The translations under genes were made by a program, and so were the position numbers. Shown piece by piece: positions 23,641 to 35,004 of a stretch of 64,000 nucleotides of DNA. The DNA is from Megamerina dolium (Eukaryota > Arthropoda > Insecta > Diptera > Megamerinidae). The first letter of the stretch is position 1, and every line of letters starts with the position of its first letter. The notes under the pieces are model-generated. The model made no database searches. It was not told where the DNA came from and was given only the letters and a program-made list of their open reading frames with translations. Where the stretch lies: positions 53,106,508 to 53,170,507 of the forward strand of contig OY978528.1 in assembly GCA_963854835.1 (NCBI GenBank), read 5' to 3'.

Positions 23641-24470
23641 TCATACAAATATTGTAGTAAGTAGTAGATATACACATATATACATATATCCTGCAACACA
23701 TGTCACATAAACAATATAAATCGTTCACTAAATCATGTTCATCTCTTAAGGCATCGAGGGCATTTGGCGATGTCGATCTTAAACGTAAATATCAATAGAG
23801 GTATTAAATCTTTTATTTCGTGGCGGTTTTTCTCGTCTTTGTGACTTATTTTCGTTGTCGTGGCGAATTGTCTTGTTCTTGTTTACATTATCAATGAATA
23901 TAATATAATAAATGAATGAATATAATGAATGAATGAATATAATATAATAATATGATATAATATAATGAATATAACTGAATGGTATATACAATCTGAGAAA
24001 AAATACAAGTAAAATAAAATTACTGTCCCTGAAAAAAAAACAAACTATAAAGCAGCGCCTCAAACACTGAATAAAATTTGTTGCGCATGAACTTCAGCAC
24101 AGACTTTCGAGGTGGAGAATTATTAATTTTAAATTATTACTAATTATTAAGAAAATAGTCTGTAAGGTTCAGTTCAGTGAGTAAGTCGTAGTGATGAGAG
24201 ACCCGTTGTAATGTCACAGAGTTTAGCCTCTCATACGTGCGTGTTAACCCTGGAAGGGAACGTTATCTTTTATCTACTAAAGGTAATGTTCGTCGATTCG
24301 ATGAAGTCCGTTTTAAAACTTTAATTAAAACGAAGAATAGCATGAGAGAAATCATTAATTTCATTTATTTAATTTCTTGGCTTATAAGAAATTTTCTTTT
24401 AAAAAAATTCGGCAATGTTGAGTTTTATTGTCGAAAAATCTGCATAAGATTACCTCAACAATTTTTGCTT
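23641..24470. other. Spacer with GAATATAAT repeats, no gene seen
   Basis: The words AATGAATATAAT and AATATAAT recur from 23893 to 23980. A moderately GC-balanced patch at 24165-24260 resembles nothing I can name. There is no supported coding sequence. Confidence 0.5.
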
Positions 24471-24655
24471 GGACCTACTTATATTAGCTGGTTTCGGCAA
24501 AACTTTTTTCTGAGCTTTGTCACAGAATTTTTCAGAATCTTTTCCTGGGGAAATTATTACTTGTGGGAGAATTGGCACTTGCCGACAGGTGGGCTCTGTT
24601 TGAAAAAAAAATTTTTTTGATATTAGAGTTCCATCAGACGAGTTACGGCATTCAC
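24471..24655 (-). mobile_element. SINE, diverged and shortened copy
   Basis: It shares GGACCTACTTATATTAGC, CTGAGCTTTGTCACAGA and TTGCCGACAGGTGGG with the other copies. It has lost the 3' part and most of the tRNA-like head; only the tip (reverse of GAGTTACGGCATTCAC) remains at the right end. Many substitutions make it older than the copies at 3895, 11933 and 56878. Confidence 0.75.
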
Positions 24656-27402
24656 TTAAGAAGACAACTCGAATTTGCACTCCGATGATTAATAATGTCT
24701 AAAAAGAAAATATAGCCCTTATCGAGGCATTTTTAAGGTTATACAATATTTGCGAATCGGCTATAAAATGATAAAGTTATGAAAAAAATACAGTTTTGGG
24801 GGATTTTCGTGGGGTTGGAAAAAACATTTGTTAAGGACGCAGTGATCTTAAGTGGGGGATCTCAATTATTAGGTGGATATTTGAAGCTTTTTTCGTTGAC
24901 CCATCATAGTGTGCAGTTCAAACTATCAAAGCGTAAATTATTTCAGATGTATCGAAATTTGGAAAATCTAAAGATCAACTCAGGTTTTTGTGTCGTTACG
25001 ATGATTTAAGTAAACATTTTCAATTATAAACGACGAAAAATTCATTTGAAAAGTTCTAAATATATCAAAATTTTGACGTGATACGACTTGCCTGAAAACG
25101 GTTACGTAATCTATAGCCGAAAATATAGTTTACATGTTCGGCCGTTTAGCTGTGATAATTTTGCCTCCCTACTGTGTAACCAACAGCTTTCATACATGCG
25201 TCACAACTCAGCAATACTCATCTGTGTTGAATTTGCACTAACCTTTTGCAATTGTCTTTTTTGAAATATCACATAATTTATGGTTTGTAGATTTTAGATC
25301 GAAAATTGAAATTTTGCTATAAAGCAAAATAATTTGTGATAGATTGAGCTATTCCATGTAAAATTTTGCACAGCATTTTTATAAGGTAAAAAAGGAATTT
25401 AATATGGTTAACATCCTTAAATTCAAGCCGTAAAATATAATACAGGTAAGTATGTAAATGGAAATTAATTTTGAAAGTCTATATAAAGAAATTATGATGT
25501 AAATATTTTTATCGCATGCTATTTACAGAATATAATTTTTCAAAAATTCGACAAATATTTAAAATTATTAAAATGATGAAAATTATAGTGGAAATATTTT
25601 TCAAATATTTCTACAATATGTACGACACTATATCAGGCAATGTAAAGTTTATCTTCATGAGATAATCACTTGCTGAACTACTAATTTCAGTAATTTGAAA
25701 TACATATCTCACGAAATTTAATTTTATATGGCATAGTATATAATAGCAAATTGCAAGCATTTTTTAAAAAAAAGTGTGAATGTATTTAGAAATTTTCTCA
25801 CCAAAATAAGAAATAAATGACAAAGAAAAATTACAAAATATATAAAATATAAATCTCGATGATGGACATGAATTTGAAATTAAAAAAAAATAAAAATATT
25901 GCACAAATTGCTTATTTGATTGTTGCAACATGAACGCATTTATTTTGCTGTGGGAGCATTGATTATGTAATATTTATATTTATATTTGTGTGGCATTTAT
26001 GCATTTCCTCTCATTCAATTTTCATTGTAATAATACTCATTGCATTTTTATTATGATTACGATATTGTTGCGTGTCTGTATTGTTGACAAACTTTCCATT
26101 GTAACTTATATTATATACGAGTACTACAAAAACTGACAATGATGATGATGATGATGCAATTTTTACCCTGCAGGTGTAAAGTTCGTGATATTATTGTATT
26201 TATTTTTGCATTTCACTTTCTCACATAATTTTTTATTGATGTTATATTTATATTTTGTATCTAACTATTGCAATACTTCTTATTGTCGACTTTTATTCAA
26301 TTGCAATACAATTGCATTCATTTGAATACTTGTTTATATACGACAGTAGTAAATGTTGGTAAACTGAAGTGCCATTGGCAATAATATTGTTTGCGATTTT
26401 AGTAGAAATATTATTAGTATTATTATTTCGCCCTCTTTTCCTACTACTTACAAATATAGGAACAATCTTAAATATATGCTTTTTAAATGCTAGACGTAAT
26501 TAAGACAATGATTATACATAGCGTGGGTCGATAAGCCGATAAATTTCATATACCCGTATCCATAACTTTATTGAAAGCTATGGAAAATCAATGTAATCTA
26601 ATTATATGGTAATTCATCGTGTAAATTAAATTGCTTTGTATATAATGATATTTTAATTAGCGTTAAGTAGTTGAGATTAAATTATCAATTTATATTTGAT
26701 TTTAGAAACTATACATTGTAGATAATAAATTAATAAAATGAAATAAAATTTGAGATTATAAATAGAGGCAATAATCGAATGAAGATTCATAAAATCATAA
26801 ATGAATCTCTGATAGATTAATGTAATAAAAATCAATTTTCCTAACTAAGTCTACTATAACAAATATTCATATAATTTAGATAATTATCAAATAAAATAAT
26901 TTTATCTTATTGTTGGTTATAAAATGTATACCCAATTCAATATGAATACAATTACTTAAGTGTCGTATTGTATTTTACAATATTCAAGAAAATTATCATA
27001 TATTTTATGAGACATCAAGACAAATGAGACAAATCAGAAATGAATACAAAATTATTATGCACTAAACTTATTTATAGTATTCAATAAAACGATTCAACTA
27101 TTATATACCTACAGTACATATTAATAAAAAAAAACAACAACAACAACAACAAAAACAAACAAAATTTGAAAAGAAACAATAATAATTATGCTTATAAAAT
27201 GGATGAATAAAAGAAATTTAACTATCATTCGAATAATAGAATTAGGTGTTCTGAGTATTAAAAACTTTTTTTATACCATCTACATTTTTACAAGTATTCA
27301 TGATGTATTATGACAAATACAATATAAAGAATACATAATTTAATAATAATCATGTTAGTTGTATATCGAAGAGGAATATAACAGAACTTAGGTTAAGCGG
27401 CT
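24656..27402. other. AT-rich spacer, no gene seen
   Basis: A 76-codon frame at 24779-25009 has no recognisable similarity. A short stretch at 25155-25196 resembles, on the other strand, 31355-31395 (see findings). ATG repeats lie at 26138-26155 and a CAA tract at 27133-27152. Confidence 0.55.
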
Positions 27403-27405
27403 GCC

Positions 27406-27423
27406 CTCTCTCTCTCTCTCTCT
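27406..27423. repeat. CT dinucleotide microsatellite
   Basis: About nine perfect CT units immediately left of a SINE copy. Confidence 0.85.
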
Positions 27424-27427
27424 GAGA

Positions 27428-27535
27428 GGACCTACTTCGACCAGAAAGGTCCATTGTGATACCACCGAGCTTCTCTTCCAATACTGTTCTGCGTGTTAAA
27501 TTTGGACAGCTTTAGAAGGGACCTACTTATATTAG
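27428..27535 (-). mobile_element. SINE copy, 3' half (split by piggyBac-like element)
   Basis: This carries the SINE's 3' body (CGAGCTTCTCTTCC, CTGTTCTGCGTGTTAAAT, GGACAGCTTTAGAAGGGACC) up to TTATATTAG. The expected continuation is found at 28409. The extreme 3' end differs from other copies: GGACCTACTTCGACCAGAAA replaces the usual GTGCCAC tail, so this may be an older subfamily. Confidence 0.8.
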
Positions 27536-28408
27536 CCTTAGAACCGTGACATGGCTATACAACTTAATCTCGAGACTTGGGCACTCAGTGCCCAGCCATG
27601 TATTTTGTATGGGATTTTAAGCTTTTTAAGGTTTTTTTTTATAAAAAAGTGAATATTTCGTCTATTTATGCACACAATTTAATGAAATATGTATTTATTG
27701 TTAGAAAAAAAGTTTTTTACTTGGAAAAATTAAAATCGTATAAAGTTTTAGTTTTGAACTGCTCAAATGAGTGATATTCTCCGCTGTCTATTTGATTCGT
27801 TTTGATTTGGCGTTGGCGTTGTTGGAGTATTGTCCGCGACTTCATTAATATCTGAATCCGTGTCAGCATCGGCTTTATATTTTGTGAAATAGCACATTTC
27901 GCATGTCCTTATATAGTGTTTGGTGCATGTTGGAGAAAAGCAATGGTCACAAACTGCTGTTATTTTGTTGTCGGTTTTAGCAGTTTTGCAGGCATTGACA
28001 TACAGTTTGGTCGTTCTTTCCTTGACCACAATATTTTTCTCCACGATTACCCTCAATAACCGAAGTTGAAATATCAAGTCTGCTTACAGTAGGATCCATA
28101 TCTACTGCAGCTTCCCCGTGGACATATTCTTCGAAACCTTGATCTGGAATGGGCTGAGCATTATGTTTCCAGAAGTCAGACTGGTCACTGGGTATCGGTT
28201 CGTGGCCGCCACCAAATGTAGGTTTTTTTCCACCACATCATCATTGAGTGAGTATTGAAATAATTTGCAATATTTTCCTCTTCTTCTTCCGTCATAAAAA
28301 AAAGTACAATATATCTGCCTACCAAATTAAATTTGACTTCTTGAACCCCCGGAATTCAACATCAAAAAACGAATATGGACACTGAGTGCCCAACTCACGG
28401 GTTTAAGG
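27536..28408 (-). mobile_element. piggyBac-like deleted element flanked by TTAG
   Basis: The element interrupts a SINE: the 27428 half ends in TTAG (27532-27535) and the 28409 half begins with TTAG (28409-28412). Removing it with one TTAG restores the SINE order (ACTTATATTAG then CCAGGTCCGAACGG). Its ends are imperfect inverted repeats: CCTTAGAACCGTGACATGG at left and, reversed, CCTTAAACCCGTGAGTTGG at right. A further pair TTGGGCACTCAGTG is shared, offset by extra bases at left. The interior has a decayed piggyBac-type C-terminus. TTAA is the rule for this superfamily, so TTAG would be a variant target. Confidence 0.65.
27763..28295 (-). pseudogene. piggyBac-type transposase ends, catalytic core lost
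   Basis: On the minus strand a possible start (MTEEEEENIANYF) lies at 28295. It passes after frame changes into a C-terminal part at 28077-27763 with a cysteine-rich module: VCDHCFSPTCTKHYIRTCEM, a C-x2-C, C-x2-H, C-x2-C arrangement like the metal-binding domain that ends piggyBac transposases. After it comes an acidic, Asp- and Thr-rich tail ending RRISLI. The central catalytic domain is gone. Assignment rests on the Cys pattern and the element's ends; another zinc-binding protein is possible but less likely. Confidence 0.55.
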
Positions 28409-28627
28409 TTAGCCAGGTCCGAACGGCAGAACCCTTGAGACATCACTTTAATTTAGTTTTGTCACAGAGCTCTTTTAGGATGCATTTTTGGCATATTGTT
28501 ACTGTCGGAAAAACTGTCAATTCTTGCCGACAGGTGGATACCGTTCGTTATGCTTCATCCGGGGATTGAACCCACGACCTACATATCAGAAGGCTAATGC
28601 ATTAACCACTCAGCTACGGCACCCACG
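28409..28627 (-). mobile_element. SINE copy, 5' half with tRNA-like head
   Basis: This is the continuation of the half at 27428-27535: GGTCCGAACGGCAGAACCC, a shortened body, GCCGACAGGTGGATACCGTT, then the head ending at 28626. The head has a good B box (GGTTCAATCCC) and an A-box region reading TAGCTGAGTGGTTAA. It is more diverged than copies 1, 2 and 56878. Confidence 0.85.
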
Positions 28628-28839
28628 GTAAACACAGTACATCTGCAAACAATATGACTCTAAAAAGAAATATTTATTGAACTCTTTAGTGTAGGTTGTA
28701 AGTTTTAGCCTTCTCTCTATTTCAACTACATGGTATGATGTGCACTGTTTGCGGGTGACTGTACTGATACTTCTGTTTTATGGCAACTAGTTGTGTCGTC
28801 TATCTAATGCCACCCTTCGACCTTATTTCTGAATGTTAT

Positions 28840-29110
28840 AGTATACTTTAACTGCTTAGATTCTACTGCTGGATGGTATATTACAATTTAACTCTTTGAC
28901 TCTTCTGGTGGTCGGTATACTTCCACTCTCCGACTATAATTCTGATTGTTTCACTCCCCTTCTTCGACTCTACCAATGATTGGTATAATACACCTCTTCC
29001 ACTCTACCTACTGTTCGGTACACTTCATGTCTTTGCCTCTACCGCGGATTGGTACACTTCCACTCTTCTTTTCGACTCCACAACTGGACAGGACACTAAT
29101 CTACTACTAG
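28840..29110. repeat. Degenerate minisatellite, unit about 40 bp
   Basis: Words of the type ACTCTTCGACTCTAC followed by TG.TTGGTA.ACTTCC recur roughly every 35-50 bp: 28872-28916, 28917-28955, 28956-28993, 28994-29050 and 29051-29100. Divergence between units is high. The stretch is more GC-balanced than its surroundings. Confidence 0.5.
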
Positions 29111-32100
29111 CCGGTGGATTTATAACACTTTACGAATCAACTGTTACTCTACCGTGGTTTACATAACTCAACTGCGCTTCTCGGTTCCTGTTGACTGATA
29201 CCGTCTGACTAACCCCAACTGAAATGTGCGCCTTTAGCTTAGGTCATTTATTTCAGTACCGCGTCAATCCTTTCGATTTTTCTTCATTTTTCGATTGTTT
29301 TTGAAGTTTGAGCTTAGCAAGAAATCTGGAAAGAAAGGATTCGGATTTAGAGACTCAAAATTCATAGAATCTGACTCCTATGGTTTGTCGGTTTCTTTGC
29401 TGTTCTTTCTAACCTCAAAAAATTCATTTTTTTTCGGATAGTTTTACATGATGTCATCCTTGCGCAATGGGGGCGATGTATGAATGATCGTGGCTAAAAT
29501 AATTCTGTATTAAGTATTTGAGTTTTACATCTTACAAGAGGTTCCAAGACGCAGTTAGACGTAGATATATAAAATGTAAAAAAAAACAACTCAAACTAGG
29601 GGTTCAAATTTCTCAGACCGCCCCTGCTACGTTTTTTGTCTTATACTTTCAACCATACAATTTAACAATACGAGTACTTAAACATTTTTACTTTTTACCA
29701 CATACTTATATAAGGTAATCTCAAGAGTAACATTCAGTAGCAATAATATACAAAAACAAAAAAAAAAAAACAAAAATTGTAGCAAATAGATAAAAGCTAC
29801 TGGGTGGTGATTGTTATCAAATATTCTTCATGTCATGGTGGCGGTTATCATATCAACAGTTGCTGTTGGTAGTGATGACGTTTCTTGTTGGCAATGTTAC
29901 CGCGTATAATCTCTTAGACATTCCAGTATCGTGTACCTCATCTTGACTGCCTGCCTATTCGCATAGCTATCACAATATATCACACAACGTATAATGGACA
30001 GATTTACCAACACTATCAACACTACAAGTACTATATTCTAGTACTTCTACAGCCATCACTACTGCCACTAGTCCAGAACACTAGCAACACCGTCATCACT
30101 ACTATCACTGCGAAAAAATAACATTGATTTATGTACGTAGACATTAAAGAATCGTATAAATCTTTAAGCTTACCTCATACACGTACAACAATATAGGCAT
30201 ACATGAACAGACTGACTTACTCATTCAGTGTTGTATACCTATATCTAGTGATGTTTCAAAGAATAAGTGAGTAGGCTGAAGTTAGCTAGCTTAAGCCAAA
30301 TTATTCAATTTATTATATATGGATGTGTACTACAATGTACTAGTATGTATGTACAGCATATTATAGCCTCTCGTTAGTCCTGCCTTCTTTGTTGCTTTTT
30401 TGTTTCAATTTTTTTGTTTTGTTTGTTTGGCATATGTGGTAATAATATTGCGTGATGCTTTTCACTTTTCAATTAAAACAATCGCACAATCGATTATTCT
30501 CTCGATGAATCATCATTATCATCATTATCATCATCGTTATCATCATTATCCTTCTCATTGTACGTATTACGTATATATCATACATTCTATTTGTGTGTGT
30601 GTGTGTGTGTGTGCTCATCAAGCTTTAGAACATACTTATTTCTATCGGCGCAGTTTACTTATCGCCGCAAACGATCGATCTTATAATTTATCGCATCGAT
30701 CGTACTTGTCGATATATCATATTTGATTGTTGTTGTTGTTGTTGTTGTGATTGCAATTTGATGCTGTATAGGTAAGGTACCTTAGTAAATTCTTGATCTA
30801 GCGTTAGATAAATTCCAAGTAATTATAGGAAATATGCTTGAACGAAAAGTAGCGGGTCTCTTTTTCAGGAATGTGCCAGAACTTTTTTATTTCAACTGGC
30901 TTTGCCATCCTATTCACGCTTGACAGTTTGACACAAAAAAGTTACCCCTGAAAAAATTCGCTACATTTTACAGTTTTTAAACGACGAAGGGAATTATGTC
31001 GCTCGGATATATGAAAAAAAATATTTTACTAAAAGGCTCAAAACCCACAGTCAAAATATGATTAAAGCAAAAATTCAATCAAGAGTACCAAGCACTACAA
31101 AACCTGTCATGTTTTCCAAATGACGCCAGGCGGCCATAAAAGGCGATGTTAGGCGAGAGCCCAAAATAAATTGTCTGTTGTAATGGCAATTTAGGTAAAT
31201 AAGATTTAATGTAACTGGAGAAGGCACAATACTCTGAACCTAATCCGATAGTGTTCGAATAGTCGAATGTGTTTGGAAAATTATATTATAGAGTCCAAAA
31301 TCAATAAGAGCCTATTTTGTTTTCCTACTGGCTATCTGCGATGCTTCGATTTATTCCTATGAAAGCTGTTTTGCTGTTACACAGGCAGAGTTATTATATT
31401 TTTCTTTTACTTTTTCTCTTACAAACATGCGAACACAAATTAATTCATGTCTAAAATCTCATTTCATATATTAAAAGAGGCGGAATATTGCAAAAGTACT
31501 AACAAAATATATTTATATGTGTATTAATGTATCGTAGTGTATATGCTATGGAAGAAATGTGTGCATGTCGGTTAACAATTAAACAAAATCTAGAAGAACA
31601 AAAAAAAAAAATGTTGGGAATTAAAATATGTTGCCTGCAGTATGTACGATATATATATAATACAAGTATAGTACAAGTACAGTAGTTAACATAGAAAACA
31701 CATGCATATTGTGTTGTTATCTAATTTAATAAAATGCTTGAATACACATATCAAACGGCATAAATGTTGCATGCAACACATCTATATGTACATACATTTT
31801 GTATTACATATGTTTTACGTAATTAAAAACGATATTTTACATGTGTAAATATGAATGTTGATCATAAATACCGTAGCGCGATGATGATGACGATGATGGT
31901 GCTGGTGATGGTGATGGTGTAGTTGATAATACGGAAGATAGAAATTCAATGTTGTAATTTTGATGGATTTTTAAAGTTACCTATCGTATTTTCGACATTC
32001 AGGTGATGAATTGTTGAATTACTAAACGTATTTATATTGGTTCAATGGCTTTGAATTCTTAGCCGACACGAAAAAGTTGTAAAATTAAGGTGATCGTTTA

Positions 32101-32111
32101 GCTTTTAAATT
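29111..32111. other. Spacer with simple repeats, no gene seen
   Basis: It contains ATC-rich triplets (30509-30552), a GT tract (30592-30613), a TTG tract (30729-30749) and GATGATG words (31880-31920). Around 30850-31390 is less AT-rich sequence with an inverted pair GTAGCGGGTCTC.TTTTCAGG / CCTGAAAAAATTCGCTAC, perhaps a decayed transposon. No protein was recognised. Confidence 0.5.
30592..30613. repeat. GT dinucleotide microsatellite
   Basis: Eleven perfect GT units. Confidence 0.85.
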
Positions 32112-32127
32112 TAGCTACTTAAATTGT

Positions 32128-33181
32128 GTTCTTCTTCTTCTTTGTCCTAGCCTTTTCCTATTTGGGGTCCGCTCTCCTTGTACGATATTTCCAGGTCGTG
32201 CGATCCTGTGTCGTCTCCTCGTTTATGTTTTTGCTACGCAAATCGGATTTTATTAAGTTGCACCAAGTTCGAAGTGGTCTTCCTGGGCCTCTTTTACTCT
32301 TTTCAATTGCCAATGTTCCCCTCAATACGTGATCTTCCGGTCTCCTCATCACATGACCATACCAGCGGAGGCGATTTTCTTGCATCGTATCTGTGATAGG
32401 CGCCACCTTGCTGCTTCCACGGACTTACCTATTCTGTACTTTATCGTGTAGGGTAAAACCACTGGCCCAACATATCATACGCATTTCTGTCACATGTAGT
32501 TTCTGTTGTAGGTTCTGCGGTATCTCCCAGCACTCAGAGAAATAAAGCATTGCTGGTCTGACAATAGATCTGACAGTAGATTTTCTTGTTGCAAAGAACG
32601 CCTGATGTGGATCTCAAGCTCTGTTACCCACATTGGATCCTGTGCGATATTTCTTTGTCAAGCGTGCCGTTTACACTAATATGCGAGCCAAGGTTTTTGA
32701 AGCTTTCAACGCTCTTGATGGAATCGCTGTCAAGTTTAGGGCAGGTTTTTTCGGCTTCTCCTTCGACCTGGAGCTCAATCATATCGGTTTTGCTACGGCT
32801 TACTCTCAAGACATTTTATTCAAGCGCGTCCACCCATAGGTTCAGCTTTCCTTGCAGAGCAGCTTTATTTTCGACGAGTAGCACAACGTCGTCTGCGTGT
32901 AAAAGCGTCCATGGCAGGCTGTCTTGGATGTCGCGCGGAAGTAGATCCATCACCAGGTTGAAAAACAGCGGGCTAAGGGTTGAGCCCTGGTGAGCTCCCA
33001 CATTTATATTAAAAGGTTTCGTGAGCCCAGATATGCATCTCGCTTCTATGGTGACTTGGTGGTAAGTGTCTTGTAATTGTTTTATGGTGGTTTCTGGGAT
33101 AGACTCGGATATTAGCGCCTGCCACACTAGATCTCTAGGCACCTGATCGAACGCCTTTTCCAGGTCAATGAAAACTCCTAA
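32128..33181 (-). mobile_element. RTE-like retrotransposon, 5'-truncated, with TSD
   Basis: A perfect 16-bp direct repeat TAGCTACTTAAATTGT flanks it (32112-32127 and 33182-33197), fixing both ends. On the minus strand it starts inside the RT (FIDLEKAFDQVPRDLVW), then shows NVGAHQGSTLSPLFFNLVMD and the catalytic LLHADDVVLL with ADD preserved. Next come SFKNLGSHIS, RLRWYGHVMRRPEDH and KSKRGPGRPLRTW, and a 3' end of AAG repeats (GACAAAGAAGAAGAAGAAC). The GHVMRR and RGPGRP motifs with an AAG tail suit the RTE clade, but it is a different family from the element at 5194. Frames are broken (32158-32406, 32624-32809, 32816-33142), so it is dead, though the clean duplication suggests moderate age. 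Confidence 0.85.
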
Positions 33182-33197
33182 TAGCTACTTAAATTGT

Positions 33198-33747
33198 CAT
33201 GTTTTTAAATGAAGAATTAACAAATTGTGAAAGATAAAATTTGTACTAAATACCATCGAAACTTATCTTATCCATTAAAAGTAGAATAGAAATATATCTC
33301 AAGATATGGTGGTATGTAGCTAGCATCCATCTACATTCTATTCACTTTAGTCACATTTGTATGAACGCCACATTTCCGGTGACGTGTATGAATAGGAATT
33401 TTACTCAAAGAGAACAAAACAAAAAACCGTAAATTTAACAAAACGAGTACATGTGTACCTATATAGTAAAATGTGACAAACCGCTTAAATTGTACAACTA
33501 CCGTCCCACCTACCTACTCGATCACTGGGACGTCATACTGGGATAATAATAAATAAAATAACTCACATGCAAAAACACGACCAAAACTTTTGTAAATCAA
33601 AATCAACAAAAACACAAAAAGGTTAAGTTTAGGCGTTGGTTGTTTCACGCTTTAGCTTGATGACGTTATTCTGAACGCTTTTGGCTTTACCTATCGTACA
33701 TATGAGTAAGATACACATGAAGGAGTATGTATGTAGAATATAATATG
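33198..33747. other. AT-rich spacer, no gene seen
   Basis: Nothing recognisable lies between the RTE fragment's target duplication and the mariner's left TA. Confidence 0.6.
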
Positions 33748-33749
33748 TA

Positions 33750-35002
33750 AAGGGTTATCCATTTCGCGGTTTCAAAAGTATAGGGCTAGAATTCGACATC
33801 TGTCAAACTGAATTGTTAAAACAATTTCTTTCTTTTTCAGTTCAAAGTCTGACATTTGCGAAAATGGATCGCTTAACTATCGCACAACGCATTAAAATTT
33901 AAGAGGAGATTATGGTTTACATAATCGTCCAACTACGCAAGCAATTGGCAAAATTGTGAAGAAATATGAAGAGACTGGATCGGTTACAGATATTGTAAGG
34001 CCTGTGCATCATCGTTTCGCTCGTACCACCGAAAATATCGCTGCTATAAGTGAAAGTGTTGCCGAAGACTCGAATGTGTCGATTCCTCGTCGTTCTCAGG
34101 AATTAGGACTGTCTTACGGCACATTATGGCGTATTTTGCATTTGGATCTACACCTACATCCATATAAAATCCAGCTCACACAACAACTGAAGCCAGCTGA
34201 TCATTCACAACGTCGTAGATACGTCGAATGGGTGCTTGAACAACAGGCGATGGACGGCGATTTTTCGAACAAAATTTTCTTCAGCGACGAAGCACATTTC
34301 TCACTCGGTGGGTATGTTAACAAACAAAATTGTCGTATTTGGGGTTCTGAGAATCCTCAAGTAATTGAAGAGAGGCCACTACATCCACAAAAAGTCACTG
34401 CTTGGTGCGCTCTTTGGTCCGGAGGTGTGATTGGACCTTACTTCTTCGAAAACAACGATGGAACGACTGTCACCGTCAATTCGGAGCGTTATGGTCATAT
34501 GATAACCGACTTTTTTTTGCCTGCTATTGAAGAATACGACTTAGAGAATATGTGGTTTCAACAACACGGTGCCACATGCCACACAACTCGAGCGAATATG
34601 GCTTTATTACAAGAGAAATTTTCTGGCCGCGTAATTTCTCGTCGTGGCGATATAAAGTGGCCACCAAGATCATGCGATTTGACACCGCTTGACTTTTTTT
34701 TGTGGGGCTACGCGAAAGACCGTGTTTATGCAGATAAACCTTTAACTCTTGAGCACCTAAAAACCAACATTCGTCACGTTATGGCTGAGATACCGACCAA
34801 TATGTGTCAAAAAGTGGTCGAAAATTACCTCAAAAGAATAGATGCTTGCAACAATTCGCGTGGTGGTCATTTAAATGATGTAGTATTTCACACATAATGT
34901 CAACGTTCAAACTTTATAATAAAAAAGAAATATCATGATAAAAAATATTTTATATGTGTTTTATTTACATTTACTTTTGAAACAGCAAAATGGATAACCC
35001 TT
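33750..35002 (+). mobile_element. mariner-family element, complete but inactive
   Basis: A 1,253-bp element with 31-bp terminal inverted repeats starting AAGGGTTATCCATTT (33750-33780 and 34972-35002, two mismatches). TA lies at both edges (33748-33749, 35003-35004), the mariner target duplication. It holds one transposase gene on the plus strand. Both ends are preserved, so it could in principle still be moved by a related active transposase, although its own is broken. Confidence 0.93.
33864..34897 (+). pseudogene. mariner transposase of DD41D spacing, defective
   Basis: The natural start is ATG 33864 (MDRLTIAQRIKI), followed at once by TAA. Homology resumes with HNRPTTQAIGKIVKKYEETG, so part of the N-terminal helix-turn-helix is missing. 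From 33956 a 313-codon frame is open: the second helix-turn-helix (SIPRRSQELGLSYGTLWRIL), FFSDEAHFSLGGYV with the first Asp at residue 111, FQQHGATCHTTRANM where the second Asp is replaced by His204, and CDLTPLDFFLWGYAKDRVY with the third Asp at 246. From position 204 to 246 there are 41 intervening residues, the DD41D spacing known for rosa-like mariners (named from memory). Two independent lesions, the early stop/deletion and Asp-to-His, make it inactive. Confidence 0.92.
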
Positions 35003-35004
35003 TA

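Noticed and set aside
24237..24620. 127-codon plus-strand frame
   Set aside because: Its second half is the reverse of a SINE body and the first half is AT-rich with no domain.
30865..30970. Inverted pair GTAGCG...TTTTTCAGG as a transposon
   Set aside because: The arms are short, imperfect and only about 100 bp apart, with no target duplication that I could define.
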